From Pseudomonas sp. UBA4617 (lineage in GTDB: Bacteria > Pseudomonadota > Gammaproteobacteria > Pseudomonadales > Pseudomonadaceae): a DNA stretch of 64,000 nt. Within the stretch, counting starts at the first letter, position 1. The number at the start of each line of letters is the position of its first letter. Both the position numbers and the translations under genes were made by a program. The notes beneath the pieces were generated by a model. It was not told the DNA's origin and did no database searches. It saw only the letters and a list, made by a program, of their open reading frames with translations. The DNA lies in assembly GCF_002386445.1 (NCBI RefSeq), contig NZ_DGIR01000039.1, positions 115,190 through 179,189 of the forward strand, read 5' to 3'. This document shows positions 35,537-43,157 of the stretch, piece by piece.

Positions 35537-38340
35537 GGGCTACCTCGATATGGGGCCAGGCAGTTGAACAGGACTTGCAGGTTGAAGGGCTTGATCAGGC
35601 AGCGATCCATGCCGGCGGCCAGGCACAGTTCTTCCTCGCCGCGCAGGGCATTGGCAGTGGCGCCGACGATGGGGCGGGTGCAGCCCAGCCGGCGCAGGGT
35701 CCGGGCTAGTTCGTAGCCGTTCATGCCTGGCATGTTGACGTCGCTCAGCAGCAGGTCGAAATGCTCGCGCTGCCAGGTTTGCAAGGCCTGCTCGCCATCG
35801 CTGACCAAGGTCACGCTGCAGCCGAGCTCCTCGAGCTGGTCGCGCAGGATTAACTGATTGATGACGTTGTCCTCGGCAACCAGCACGTGCAGCCCAAGCG
35901 GCTCGGTCAAGGGGGCCGGCGCGGCGGAGTCCCTGGGCCGGCGCAGCCCCTGGGCCTGGCCGACAGCATGGTGCAGGGCGCCCAAGTCGTTGAGGTTGAC
36001 CTGCCAGTGACCGGCCTCGTGGCGCGCCTCCCAGCAATCCTGGGCGCTGGCCAGGATTCGCGGGCCGGGCCATTCGGCGACCAGCCAGCGTTCGACATTG
36101 CCGGGATGCAGCTCGACCAGCAATTCGCCGGGCAGGGCGCTGCCTGGCGCCGGCGCGCCGACCTGCGCGCGCGCACCCCAGCGACAAAGCCAACCACTGA
36201 TGGCTTCAGCCAGTTCGTGTACTGGCGATACCACGTGAATGCGTTCGCCTAGCAGGTTGAACGGGGCGCTGGTGCGGCCTGACGCCACTTCCAAGGGTAG
36301 GGTCAGGCTGAAGCTGCTGCCCAGGCCCAGCTCGCTGACCAGGCGCAGCTGGCCGTTCATCAATTGGGTCAGGCGCTGGCAGATCGGCAGGCCGAGCCCG
36401 GTGCCGGGAATGACTTGGCTATGGCCTTCGGTCTGGTAGAACGGGTCGAAGATGAACGGCTGGTCCTGTTCAGCGATGCCCTTGCCGGTGTCCGAGACCT
36501 GCCACAACAGACAGGAGCGTTCGCCGTCGCGGTTGAGCAGCCTGGCCCGCAGCACCACGCGACCGCAATCGGTGAACTTGACCGCATTGCTCAGCAGGTT
36601 GTTGAGGATCTGGCGGATCCGGTTGACGTCGCCGATCAGGTGTTCCGGCAAGCGTGGGTCCAGGCAGCTGTAGAGCTGCAGCCCCTTGCTCCTGGCTGCC
36701 GCGCTGTAGCCCTGAACCACCTCGCGGACCAGGTCCGGGGCACTGAATTCGCTGAGTTCGAGGGCCAGCTGACCGGCCTCGATCTTGGACACGTCCAGCA
36801 CGTCGCAGATCAACTGCAGCAAGGTTGACGAGGAGCCTTCGATTGCCCGCAGGTAATCGCGCTGCTGGGCGTCGAGCTCGGTGCGCGACAGCAGCTCCAG
36901 GGTGCCCAACACGCCGTACAGCGGTGTGCGAATTTCGTGGCTCATGGTCGCCAGGAACTGGGTCTTTGCTTCGTTGGCGGTGTCGGCCGCGCGCCGGGCG
37001 TCCTCCAGCGCGGCCTCGATCTGCTTGCGGGCGCTGATGTCGCTGAACGCGCAAAGCAGCACCTGCTCGCCCTTGTAGCGGGTTGGCGAGCAGCTCAGGT
37101 ACAGGTGGCGCCCTTCGGCGCTTTCGAAATAGTCGCTGCACTGGCCTTCGGGTCGCTCGAAAGCCTGCTCGATCCATTGCGCGCTACGCGTACCGCGTGC
37201 CGGGTCCTGGCCCAGCCACTGCTGGGCCAGGTGGTTTTCCAGCACCACCTGGCCATCGCTACGGCGCAACACGCACAGGGCGACGGGGGCGGTTTCGATG
37301 ACGTCACGGCTGAACATCTCGCTTTCCACCAGTGCACGGATGCGTTCGACCGTGGGGGTGAACAAGCGCTGGTCGAACCGCTGGATCAACACCCGTATCA
37401 AGGTGATGCTGAGCACGCAGAACAGCAGGGCACCGAGCAGTTGCTGCCACAGACCGGCAAGGATCGCGGACAGGTCGATCGCGTAGACCAGTTGCCAGTC
37501 CGAAGACATCAAAGGTTTGCTGATGACCAGGTACTCTGGCAGGAACCCCTGGCCGGCGAAGCCGAAGAAGTTGTTACCCACGGGATGGCGCAGCGAACCG
37601 TCCAGCGTCGGGCCTGGGCTATTGGTGAACACCAGCATACCATCGGCATTGAACATCATGAATTCGCCCGCGCTGGCATCTTCGAGCGACGGCGACACTG
37701 CATGGCTGTCGATTTCCAGGCCCAGCCAGCCAGAATCCTGGGCGCGTGCGTCCAGGCGCAGGAAGATGAACAGGCGCGAGCCTTGGGCGGCCTGGTCGGC
37801 CAGCCACAGTTCCCGAGGGGCCGTGGCCCGCAGCTCCGCGGCGCGCAGCTGCTCCAGCAGGGCTGGCGAAGGCAGCGAGGCCTGGGCGTCAGCGTGGTAC
37901 AGCCAGCGCATGGGGGCCTGAGCTGCTGTATCGACATACAGCAGGTTGACCTGCCGGGCCTTGAGGTAGGCACACATGCGCTGGGTCAGCCACAGGCTCC
38001 AGCGTTTGCCCGGCTGGCTGCCCAGTTGCAGGTGCACTTCCTCGCCCGGTGCCAGGGGCAGCCAGTCGACACCCGGCGCCGTTTGACGCACGGCTGCGAG
38101 GCTCAGGCTCTCCAGCAGCGCTTCGCGGTTGGTGAAGAAGGTATGGGCCTCGGCGATCGCGCTGCTCATGGCGCCATGGCGCCGAGCGATATCGGTGTTG
38201 AAGGTAAAGGACAGGAAATTGTAGGCCGCACCGAGAATGCCGGCCGATAGCACGATCGCCAGCAACCGAAGCAGGCGGCGTGCTGCCTCGGGGTTGGAGA
38301 GCAGGGGGTTGATCTGTTGCAGGTAGGCTTTGAGTCGCAT
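35533..38340 (-). CDS. pvrS: PvrS-like hybrid sensor histidine kinase without Hpt
   Basis: 935 aa. Transmembrane helices at about 22-46 and 295-318 with a large periplasmic sensor. Cytoplasmic PAS-like region (345-435), HisKA with His468 (ATMSHEIRTPLYG), HATPase (NNLLSNAVKF, DTGKGIA, GTGLGLPI), alpha-beta-loop region (about 695-790) and receiver with Asp867 (LSDVNMPGMNG). The protein ends right after the receiver: no Hpt, so phosphate must pass to an Hpt in another protein, most simply RcsC. The kinase core is closely similar to the RcsC-like protein nearby, suggesting duplication. No ribosome site is visible; the predicted transcript starts at or next to the ATG. Confidence 0.91.
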   Translation of the reverse strand: MRLKAYLQQINPLLSNPEAARRLLRLLAIVLSAGILGAAYNFLSFTFNTDIARRHGAMSSAIAEAHTFFTNREALLESLSLAAVRQTAPGVDWLPLAPGEEVHLQLGSQPGKRWSLWLTQRMCAYLKARQVNLLYVDTAAQAPMRWLYHADAQASLPSPALLEQLRAAELRATAPRELWLADQAAQGSRLFIFLRLDARAQDSGWLGLEIDSHAVSPSLEDASAGEFMMFNADGMLVFTNSPGPTLDGSLRHPVGNNFFGFAGQGFLPEYLVISKPLMSSDWQLVYAIDLSAILAGLWQQLLGALLFCVLSITLIRVLIQRFDQRLFTPTVERIRALVESEMFSRDVIETAPVALCVLRRSDGQVVLENHLAQQWLGQDPARGTRSAQWIEQAFERPEGQCSDYFESAEGRHLYLSCSPTRYKGEQVLLCAFSDISARKQIEAALEDARRAADTANEAKTQFLATMSHEIRTPLYGVLGTLELLSRTELDAQQRDYLRAIEGSSSTLLQLICDVLDVSKIEAGQLALELSEFSAPDLVREVVQGYSAAARSKGLQLYSCLDPRLPEHLIGDVNRIRQILNNLLSNAVKFTDCGRVVLRARLLNRDGERSCLLWQVSDTGKGIAEQDQPFIFDPFYQTEGHSQVIPGTGLGLPICQRLTQLMNGQLRLVSELGLGSSFSLTLPLEVASGRTSAPFNLLGERIHVVSPVHELAEAISGWLCRWGARAQVGAPAPGSALPGELLVELHPGNVERWLVAEWPGPRILASAQDCWEARHEAGHWQVNLNDLGALHHAVGQAQGLRRPRDSAAPAPLTEPLGLHVLVAEDNVINQLILRDQLEELGCSVTLVSDGEQALQTWQREHFDLLLSDVNMPGMNGYELARTLRRLGCTRPIVGATANALRGEEELCLAAGMDRCLIKPFNLQVLFNCLAPYRGSP

Positions 38341-38346
38341 CCCGCA

Positions 38347-38389
38347 AATTTAGGTGGGCCGCTGGCAACTGGACATCAGACGATCCTTA
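38347..38389 (-). promoter_or_regulatory. RcsB-type box and -10 before pvrS
   Basis: On the minus strand TAAGGATCGTCTGA at 38389-38376, then 23 nt, then TAAATT at 38352-38347. It differs from the pilin promoter box at two positions. The predicted transcription start falls on or next to the pvrS ATG at 38340, implying a leaderless message. It suggests autoregulation of the signalling cassette. Confidence 0.6.
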
Positions 38390-38409
38390 AAGGCCGCCTG
38401 GCCGAGGGT

Positions 38410-39396
38410 TTACTGGTAGTACAGGTCCACCAGCGCCGTGGCTTCGAACGGACCGGGGATGGGTGCCGAGCGCCAGATCAGGTCGGCGCGGAACGGGTTG
38501 TGTACCATGCTCGGCGCGGCCAGGTCGGCCAGCTTGAACCAGGTGGCGAAAGGCACCGGCTGGTTGCTGTCTTGCTGGGTCAGGGCAATGCCGACGGAGG
38601 TGTTGTTGGCGGGTACCAGCAGCTTGTCGATGACGTTGGCGCTGCCAGCGACCGGCGTGAAACGGGCATTGACGGTGTAGGGCGTGTCGCAGGACTTTAC
38701 CAGGTCGAGGCTGAAACTGGCCGAGCTGGCGACCTGGCCGACCTGTGCCGAGCTGGTCAGTGCACGGCGGAAATTGACCACCGACGGCAAGATGGTCAAC
38801 TCGGGAGAGCAAGGCACGAAGCGGATGTTGTTCATCCCGGTGACGACATAGTTGAAGTTGCTGTCGGGTTTGGGGTTGAGTACGTACCCGCCGTCCAGCT
38901 GGAATACCCGGTATTCGCTCAGCGTGCTGGCTTGTCCGTCGGTTGGCGTTGTGCCGTACTTCTCGATGAACACGGTGAAGGTCAGGGTGAACCGGGCCTT
39001 GTCCCAGCCCGTGCAGTTAGCCCATTTGCAACCATAAAACGTGTTGTAACCGGTGGTGACGGCACCCGAGCTCTGGGTAATCGTCTTGGACCCATAGCGA
39101 ATTCCGACCCGTATGCCGTTGCCGACGTTGGCCTTGGCTGGGTTGACATAGAAATAGATGTCCTCTTTGCCCCTTTCATAGTCATCAGCGCAAATGACCG
39201 GCACAGAGTGTGGCGCCGACTCCCAGATGATCGTGCCATCGGGCGCGTCGGCCGGTACCGCCAGCGTGGTGCCCAGGGCCTCTTTCATCACCGACGCCAT
39301 GGACGGGTCCAGCTTGCAGGACAGCGCGTAGCTGGTGGCGGGGCAGCAGGCGGCGACTAGAAGCAGGCCAAGCAAGTGTTTCCGGATCAGGTTCAT
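38410..39396 (-). CDS. Fimbrial tip adhesin-like protein (two-domain, CupD5-like)
   Basis: 328 aa. Signal peptide 1-24 (MNLIRKHLLGLLLVAACCPA then TSYA), mature protein beginning LSCKLDP. An N-terminal domain of about 170 residues with several cysteines (YGCKWANCTGW) is followed by a pilin-like C-terminal domain from about 190 (ELTILPSVVNFRRAL ... FRADLIWRSAP ... ALVDLYYQ), ending in the beta strand recognised by chaperones. This layout is that of FimH-type tip adhesins. The frame is open to 39621 but overlaps the chaperone gene there; the ATG at 39396 gives the signal peptide. It follows the chaperone gene by 25 bp. The receptor is not predictable. Confidence 0.85.
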   Translation of the reverse strand: MNLIRKHLLGLLLVAACCPATSYALSCKLDPSMASVMKEALGTTLAVPADAPDGTIIWESAPHSVPVICADDYERGKEDIYFYVNPAKANVGNGIRVGIRYGSKTITQSSGAVTTGYNTFYGCKWANCTGWDKARFTLTFTVFIEKYGTTPTDGQASTLSEYRVFQLDGGYVLNPKPDSNFNYVVTGMNNIRFVPCSPELTILPSVVNFRRALTSSAQVGQVASSASFSLDLVKSCDTPYTVNARFTPVAGSANVIDKLLVPANNTSVGIALTQQDSNQPVPFATWFKLADLAAPSMVHNPFRADLIWRSAPIPGPFEATALVDLYYQ

Positions 39397-39421
39397 GAGT
39401 GGGTATCCTGTGGCGGTGTGT

Positions 39422-40126
39422 TCACTGCAGTGCAATGTGGTGACGCTTCTGCAGGCCGATATCGGTGAGTTCGCTGAACGCCACGCGACTTTGCGCGGGC
39501 AGGGGCGAGGGCGCCTCGAGGGTGAGCGATTCCCCCGGGCGCAGGAGGACGTAGTCCGCAAGCTGGCGCGACTGCCCGGAGCCGTCGAGCTGGAGGTTGA
39601 CCAGCGAAACGTGAAAGGCACTCGGGTTGCTGACTTCGATCAGGCCAGGCTGACGTGCTCGCCATTCCAGTCCCTCGACCGCCTTGCTGGCCGAGCCTGG
39701 CAGGCCGGCGGGGCGGTAGAACAGCTTCAGGCGCTGGCGAACGGCGAATTGCAGGGTATTGGCCTGTTCGTGTCTGCGCGGGATCTCGAGGATGTTCAGC
39801 CAGAACAGTGACTCCCTGTCTTCGGGCAGGCCCTTGCCGGCGTATAGCACCCGCAGCATGTGCCGGCCGTTGGGCGGTATCAATGTCAACGGCTGGACGA
39901 TGGCGAAGGGCGCATCGTCGCGTTCGTCGGTACTGCTGACCCAGCTTTGCATGACCGTGTCGAGGTCGCTGCGATTGACCACGCTGATGCTCGCCTCCTT
40001 GTCCGAGCCTGGGTAAATGAGGCGCGTGCCCTCGACTTTGAGCTGGCCCCAGGCACCGGACGCCAAGCCCATCAGGACCAGCGCCGCCATGGCTGGGTGC
40101 GAGAGGATATGAAGCAAGCGCGACAT
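39422..40126 (-). CDS. Second periplasmic fimbrial chaperone (CupD4-like)
   Basis: 234 aa. Signal peptide about 1-27 (ending SGAWG), then PapD-type domains: VEGTRLIYPGSDKEASISVVNRS, the conserved PPNGRHMLRVLY block, and the G1 strand NTLQFAVRQRLKLFYRPAGLPG. It is similar in every block to the chaperone at 28798-29544. It is the first gene of a two-gene unit with the adhesin and is probably the chaperone dedicated to that adhesin. An RcsB-type box lies 75-88 nt upstream. Confidence 0.94.
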   Translation of the reverse strand: MSRLLHILSHPAMAALVLMGLASGAWGQLKVEGTRLIYPGSDKEASISVVNRSDLDTVMQSWVSSTDERDDAPFAIVQPLTLIPPNGRHMLRVLYAGKGLPEDRESLFWLNILEIPRRHEQANTLQFAVRQRLKLFYRPAGLPGSASKAVEGLEWRARQPGLIEVSNPSAFHVSLVNLQLDGSGQSRQLADYVLLRPGESLTLEAPSPLPAQSRVAFSELTDIGLQKRHHIALQ

Positions 40127-40171
40127 GGTCAGGGAAGGGCTCCGGTCAGGTTGGCGAGGAGGGGCCTGGCC

Positions 40172-40214
40172 ATCCTAGAGAGCTGGACCGCCACCGGCTT
40201 TGAGACGTTTCTTA
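40172..40214 (-). promoter_or_regulatory. RcsB-type box and -10 before the chaperone-adhesin unit
   Basis: On the minus strand TAAGAAACGTCTCA at 40214-40201, 23 nt, then TAGGAT at 40177-40172. Leader to the chaperone ATG is about 39 nt, close to that of the pilin promoter. The box is also 110 nt upstream of the divergent minor pilin and could serve both directions. Confidence 0.6.
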
Positions 40215-40323
40215 AATTGCCGCGTGATTTAAATGCTTGCTTTGTGAACGGCCTCACGCGCGCAGACGGCCCGGCCACCGCTCATCCGATAGGCTCAAAC
40301 GTAGGTATCGTGGAGTGGAAACC

Positions 40324-40668
40324 ATGAGTGGCAAGCGATTCGCATTGAGTGTTGCAATTAGCCTGGCCCTGGTCGGTCAGGCCCAGGCGGGCGGCGTAGT
40401 CGCCTCGGGCATGCTGCAGTTCACTGGCAGCATCGTCGAGCCGTCCTGCACCACCACGGTGGACAGTGCCGGTTGGCGCATGGACAACTGCCCGGCGCTG
40501 GCGCGTGACAGCGTCATCGGCATTCAGGGCGTGGACGGCCAGGCATTGCCGGCGCAGGCGGTACGCGTCGACCAGGGGGTCACGCTCGACCAGGCCTACA
40601 GGCTGGTCAATGAGTACGGCAAGCCACTGGCCCAGGGACGTTACGTGGTGGTCGTGACCTCACCTTGA
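40324..40668 (+). CDS. Small type 1 fimbrial subunit (minor pilin)
   Basis: 114 aa, short for a pilin. Signal peptide 1-22 (VAISLALVGQAQA), mature GGVVASGMLQFTGSIVEPSC, the FimA-like opening strand, with a likely disulfide to the Cys in DNCPAL. The C-terminal YVVVVTSP provides the last beta strand. The frame extends to 40237 upstream, but the signal peptide sets the start at 40324 (GTGGAGTGGAAACC before it). It is divergent from the chaperone-adhesin unit. Length suggests an initiator, terminator or anchor subunit rather than shaft. Role inferred from position and pilin-like motifs. Confidence 0.8.
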   Translation: MSGKRFALSVAISLALVGQAQAGGVVASGMLQFTGSIVEPSCTTTVDSAGWRMDNCPALARDSVIGIQGVDGQALPAQAVRVDQGVTLDQAYRLVNEYGKPLAQGRYVVVVTSP

Positions 40669-40881
40669 AGCGATCGGCTGGCCTGTCCCTGAGTCAGTGC
40701 TGACACAATTATCGCGGGGTGGCGTTGAACGGGCGGCGCATCGGGCGCCGAAGCGCCGTTGCCTCCTGGTAGCCAAGCTGTGCCGAGACCGCTTCGACGG
40801 AATGCTCGCCAGACACGAGCAGCGCGAACCCTACCGCTGCGTCCAACTGGCTGGGCTATCCAGCCAGTCTGCCTGGCGCTG
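40669..40881. other. Intergenic gap, minor pilin to OYE
   Basis: 213 bp between convergent genes. I see no terminator with a T run and no credible gene; longer frames here are extensions of neighbours in wrong phase. Confidence 0.6.
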
Positions 40882-41994
40882 TCATGGGTGGGCTGGATAG
40901 TCGATGTAGCCTCGTTCATCGCCACCAAAGAAGGTTGCAAGGTCGGGTGTGTTGAGTTCCAGGCCATCGCGGATGCGGCGTGGCAAGTCCGGGTTGGCCA
41001 GGAACGGTCGGCCGAAAGCCACCACGTCGGCACGGCCTTCGGCAATCGCTTTTTCGGCAGAGGCTGCGTCATACCCGCCTGCGAGTACCAGGACACCTTC
41101 CCAGGCATCACGCAGCTGCAAGATGATCTCGTCCCAGCGCGGGTCGAAGTTTTCGTCCTTGACGGTGCCGACGACCGCGGGCTCGACCAGGTGCAGGTAG
41201 GCCAGGCCGTGGCGGTTCAGCGACTTGACTATGTAGCTGAAAGTTTCGAAGGGGGTGTCATCGCCCATGCCCATGAACCGCCCCATCGGGGTGAGGCGCA
41301 CACCGACGCGATCTGCGCCGATTTCCTGCGTCACTGCCTGAACCACCGCCAGCAGCAGGCGCGCCCGATTCTGGTACGAGCCGCCGTAAGGGTCGCTGCG
41401 CCGGTTGCTGTTGCTGTTGATGAACTGGTCGAGCAGGTAGCCGTTGCCAGCGTGAATCTCGACGCCATCCATGCCAGCCGCGATGGCATTGAGTGCCGCA
41501 TTGCGGTAGTCATCGATGACTGCCGCGATTTCTTCGATTTCCAGGGCGCGCGGGACCGGCACATCACCCCACACGCCATTGCCGTCGTGGTCGACGATGA
41601 ACGTCTTGCCGGGCGCGGCGATCGCACTCGGTGCAACGGGCAGGCCATTATCTGGCTGGAAACTGGGGTGAGAAACGCGCCCGACGTGCCACAGCTGCAT
41701 GAAGATGCGGCCATCCTGTGCATGCACTGCCGCGCTCACCCGCTGCCAGGCTGCGATCTGTTCAGCCGTGTAGATACCGGGCGTCCATGCATAACCTTGT
41801 CCCTGTCGGGAGATTTGCGTGGCTTCGGTGATGATCAACGCTGCGCTGGCGCGCTGGGCGTAATATTGCGCCGCCATTGCCGTCGGGATATCGCCGGGTT
41901 GGCCTGCACGGGAGCGGGTCAGTGGCGCCATGGCGATACGGTGTGGCAGTTGCAAGGCGCCCACGCGAATGGGGTTGAACAGATGACGGGCCAT
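40882..41994 (-). CDS. Old Yellow Enzyme family ene-reductase (NemA/XenB-like)
   Basis: 370 aa FMN-dependent NADH:flavin oxidoreductase that reduces activated C=C bonds or nitro esters. TIM barrel with FMN contacts MAPLTRSRAG at about 22-31, the substrate pair His181-x-x-Asn184 (EIHAGNGYLLDQF), FxNSNSNRRSDPYGGS-type loop, and phosphate-binding VLAGGYD plus VVAFGRPFLANPDLP. Classical OYE by length and motifs. RBS AAAGGAACTGAGTA precedes the ATG. It is monocistronic on the minus strand between the fimbrial locus and the molybdenum hydroxylase operon. Confidence 0.93.
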   Translation of the reverse strand: MARHLFNPIRVGALQLPHRIAMAPLTRSRAGQPGDIPTAMAAQYYAQRASAALIITEATQISRQGQGYAWTPGIYTAEQIAAWQRVSAAVHAQDGRIFMQLWHVGRVSHPSFQPDNGLPVAPSAIAAPGKTFIVDHDGNGVWGDVPVPRALEIEEIAAVIDDYRNAALNAIAAGMDGVEIHAGNGYLLDQFINSNSNRRSDPYGGSYQNRARLLLAVVQAVTQEIGADRVGVRLTPMGRFMGMGDDTPFETFSYIVKSLNRHGLAYLHLVEPAVVGTVKDENFDPRWDEIILQLRDAWEGVLVLAGGYDAASAEKAIAEGRADVVAFGRPFLANPDLPRRIRDGLELNTPDLATFFGGDERGYIDYPAHP

Positions 41995-42146
41995 TACTCA
42001 GTTCCTTTGCAAGTGGTTTGAATGCGGTTGGCAAGCGCAGCGATAGCGCGGCTGTTTGCTGGAGTCAGGTTAATGGCCGGCGCCCAGACTGATAATCAGC
42101 ACAACCAGGGCAAGTGCATTGCGCAACTCGCAATACCCGCGAATCT

Positions 42147-43115
42147 TCAAAGCGCCGTTCGCGCTTTGCCTCGATAGACCCGCAGCACATCAGCCATCAC
42201 CGCCAATGCAATTTCGGCAGGGGTCCTGGCGCCGATATCCAGGCCGATGGGCATGTGCAGGCGCTCGACATCTGCAGGCGACAAGCCGCCGATCCGGCGC
42301 AATCGCTCCGCGCGTCTTTCCGAGGTCCGTTTCGAGCCCATGGCGCCGATGTAGAAGGCGGGCGTGTGCACGGCCTCCATCAATGCGAGGTCGTCGATTT
42401 TCGGATCATGGGTCAGCGCAACCACTGCCGTTGCTTCGTGGCAACCGCCGTTGGCGATGTAGATCGAGGGCAGTAGCGGAATCACCGTCACGCCCTCCAG
42501 CGCCAGCGCGGCCACTTCTTCTCGCGGGTCGCAAGCGATCACTTCAAAGCCCAGGGCCCGGGCGAATTGTGCACAGGCCTCGGCAACCGGTGAAAGGCCA
42601 GCCAGCAGCAAGCGCAGGGCAGGGCCCAGGGCAATCTCCAGGCGGCTTCCCGTGCGCACCACGGTGTCGCTGCCGTCGCTGCGGCTGCGGGTGCTGAACA
42701 GGCCGCCTTCCAGGTCGATCACCCGGGTCAGCCGACGTTGACCGCGCAAAGCGTCGAGCAACTGGCTCAGGTGGGCTCGCCATTCGGCGCTCGGGCGCCT
42801 GTGCTCGACCAGCACCTCCAGGCTACCGCCACACGGCAACTGCAGGCGACTGCGCTGTTCGGCACTGGTGCCGTAGCAGATCACCTGCGCCGGTGCCGCA
42901 TGCTCGCCACGGCTTAGCGCTTCGAGAAAGGCCTCCTCGACGCAACCGCCGGACAACGAGCCGCTGTGCGTGCCGGACCGGATGGCCACCAGCATTGCCC
43001 CAGGCGAGCGCGGTGCCGAACCGAAGGTGGAAAGGACCGTGCACAGCCACACGCTTTGTCCTTCGTCAGCCCAGGCCAGCGCCTGCTCCAGGACCCTCAC
43101 ATCAAGGTGTTGCAT
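42147..43115 (-). CDS. xdhC: XdhC-family molybdenum cofactor insertion/maturation protein
   Basis: 322 aa. XdhC proteins bind Moco, protect it and load it into xanthine dehydrogenase-type enzymes after sulfuration. N-terminal XdhC domain (STFGSAPRSPGAMLVAI, GSLSGGCVEEAF, YGTSAEQRSRLQLPCGGSLEV) and C-terminal Rossmann-like domain (EVIACDPREEV, HDPKIDDLALMEAV, YIGAMGSKRT, PIGLDIGARTPAEIALAVMADVL). It is the last gene of the minus-strand hydroxylase operon, 42 bp after the large subunit stop; RBS AGAGGTAACGGCAG. Confidence 0.93.
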   Translation of the reverse strand: MQHLDVRVLEQALAWADEGQSVWLCTVLSTFGSAPRSPGAMLVAIRSGTHSGSLSGGCVEEAFLEALSRGEHAAPAQVICYGTSAEQRSRLQLPCGGSLEVLVEHRRPSAEWRAHLSQLLDALRGQRRLTRVIDLEGGLFSTRSRSDGSDTVVRTGSRLEIALGPALRLLLAGLSPVAEACAQFARALGFEVIACDPREEVAALALEGVTVIPLLPSIYIANGGCHEATAVVALTHDPKIDDLALMEAVHTPAFYIGAMGSKRTSERRAERLRRIGGLSPADVERLHMPIGLDIGARTPAEIALAVMADVLRVYRGKARTAL

Positions 43116-43157
43116 CTGCCGTTACCTCTGCAAAACACGGGTTCAAGCGCCGCCGGC

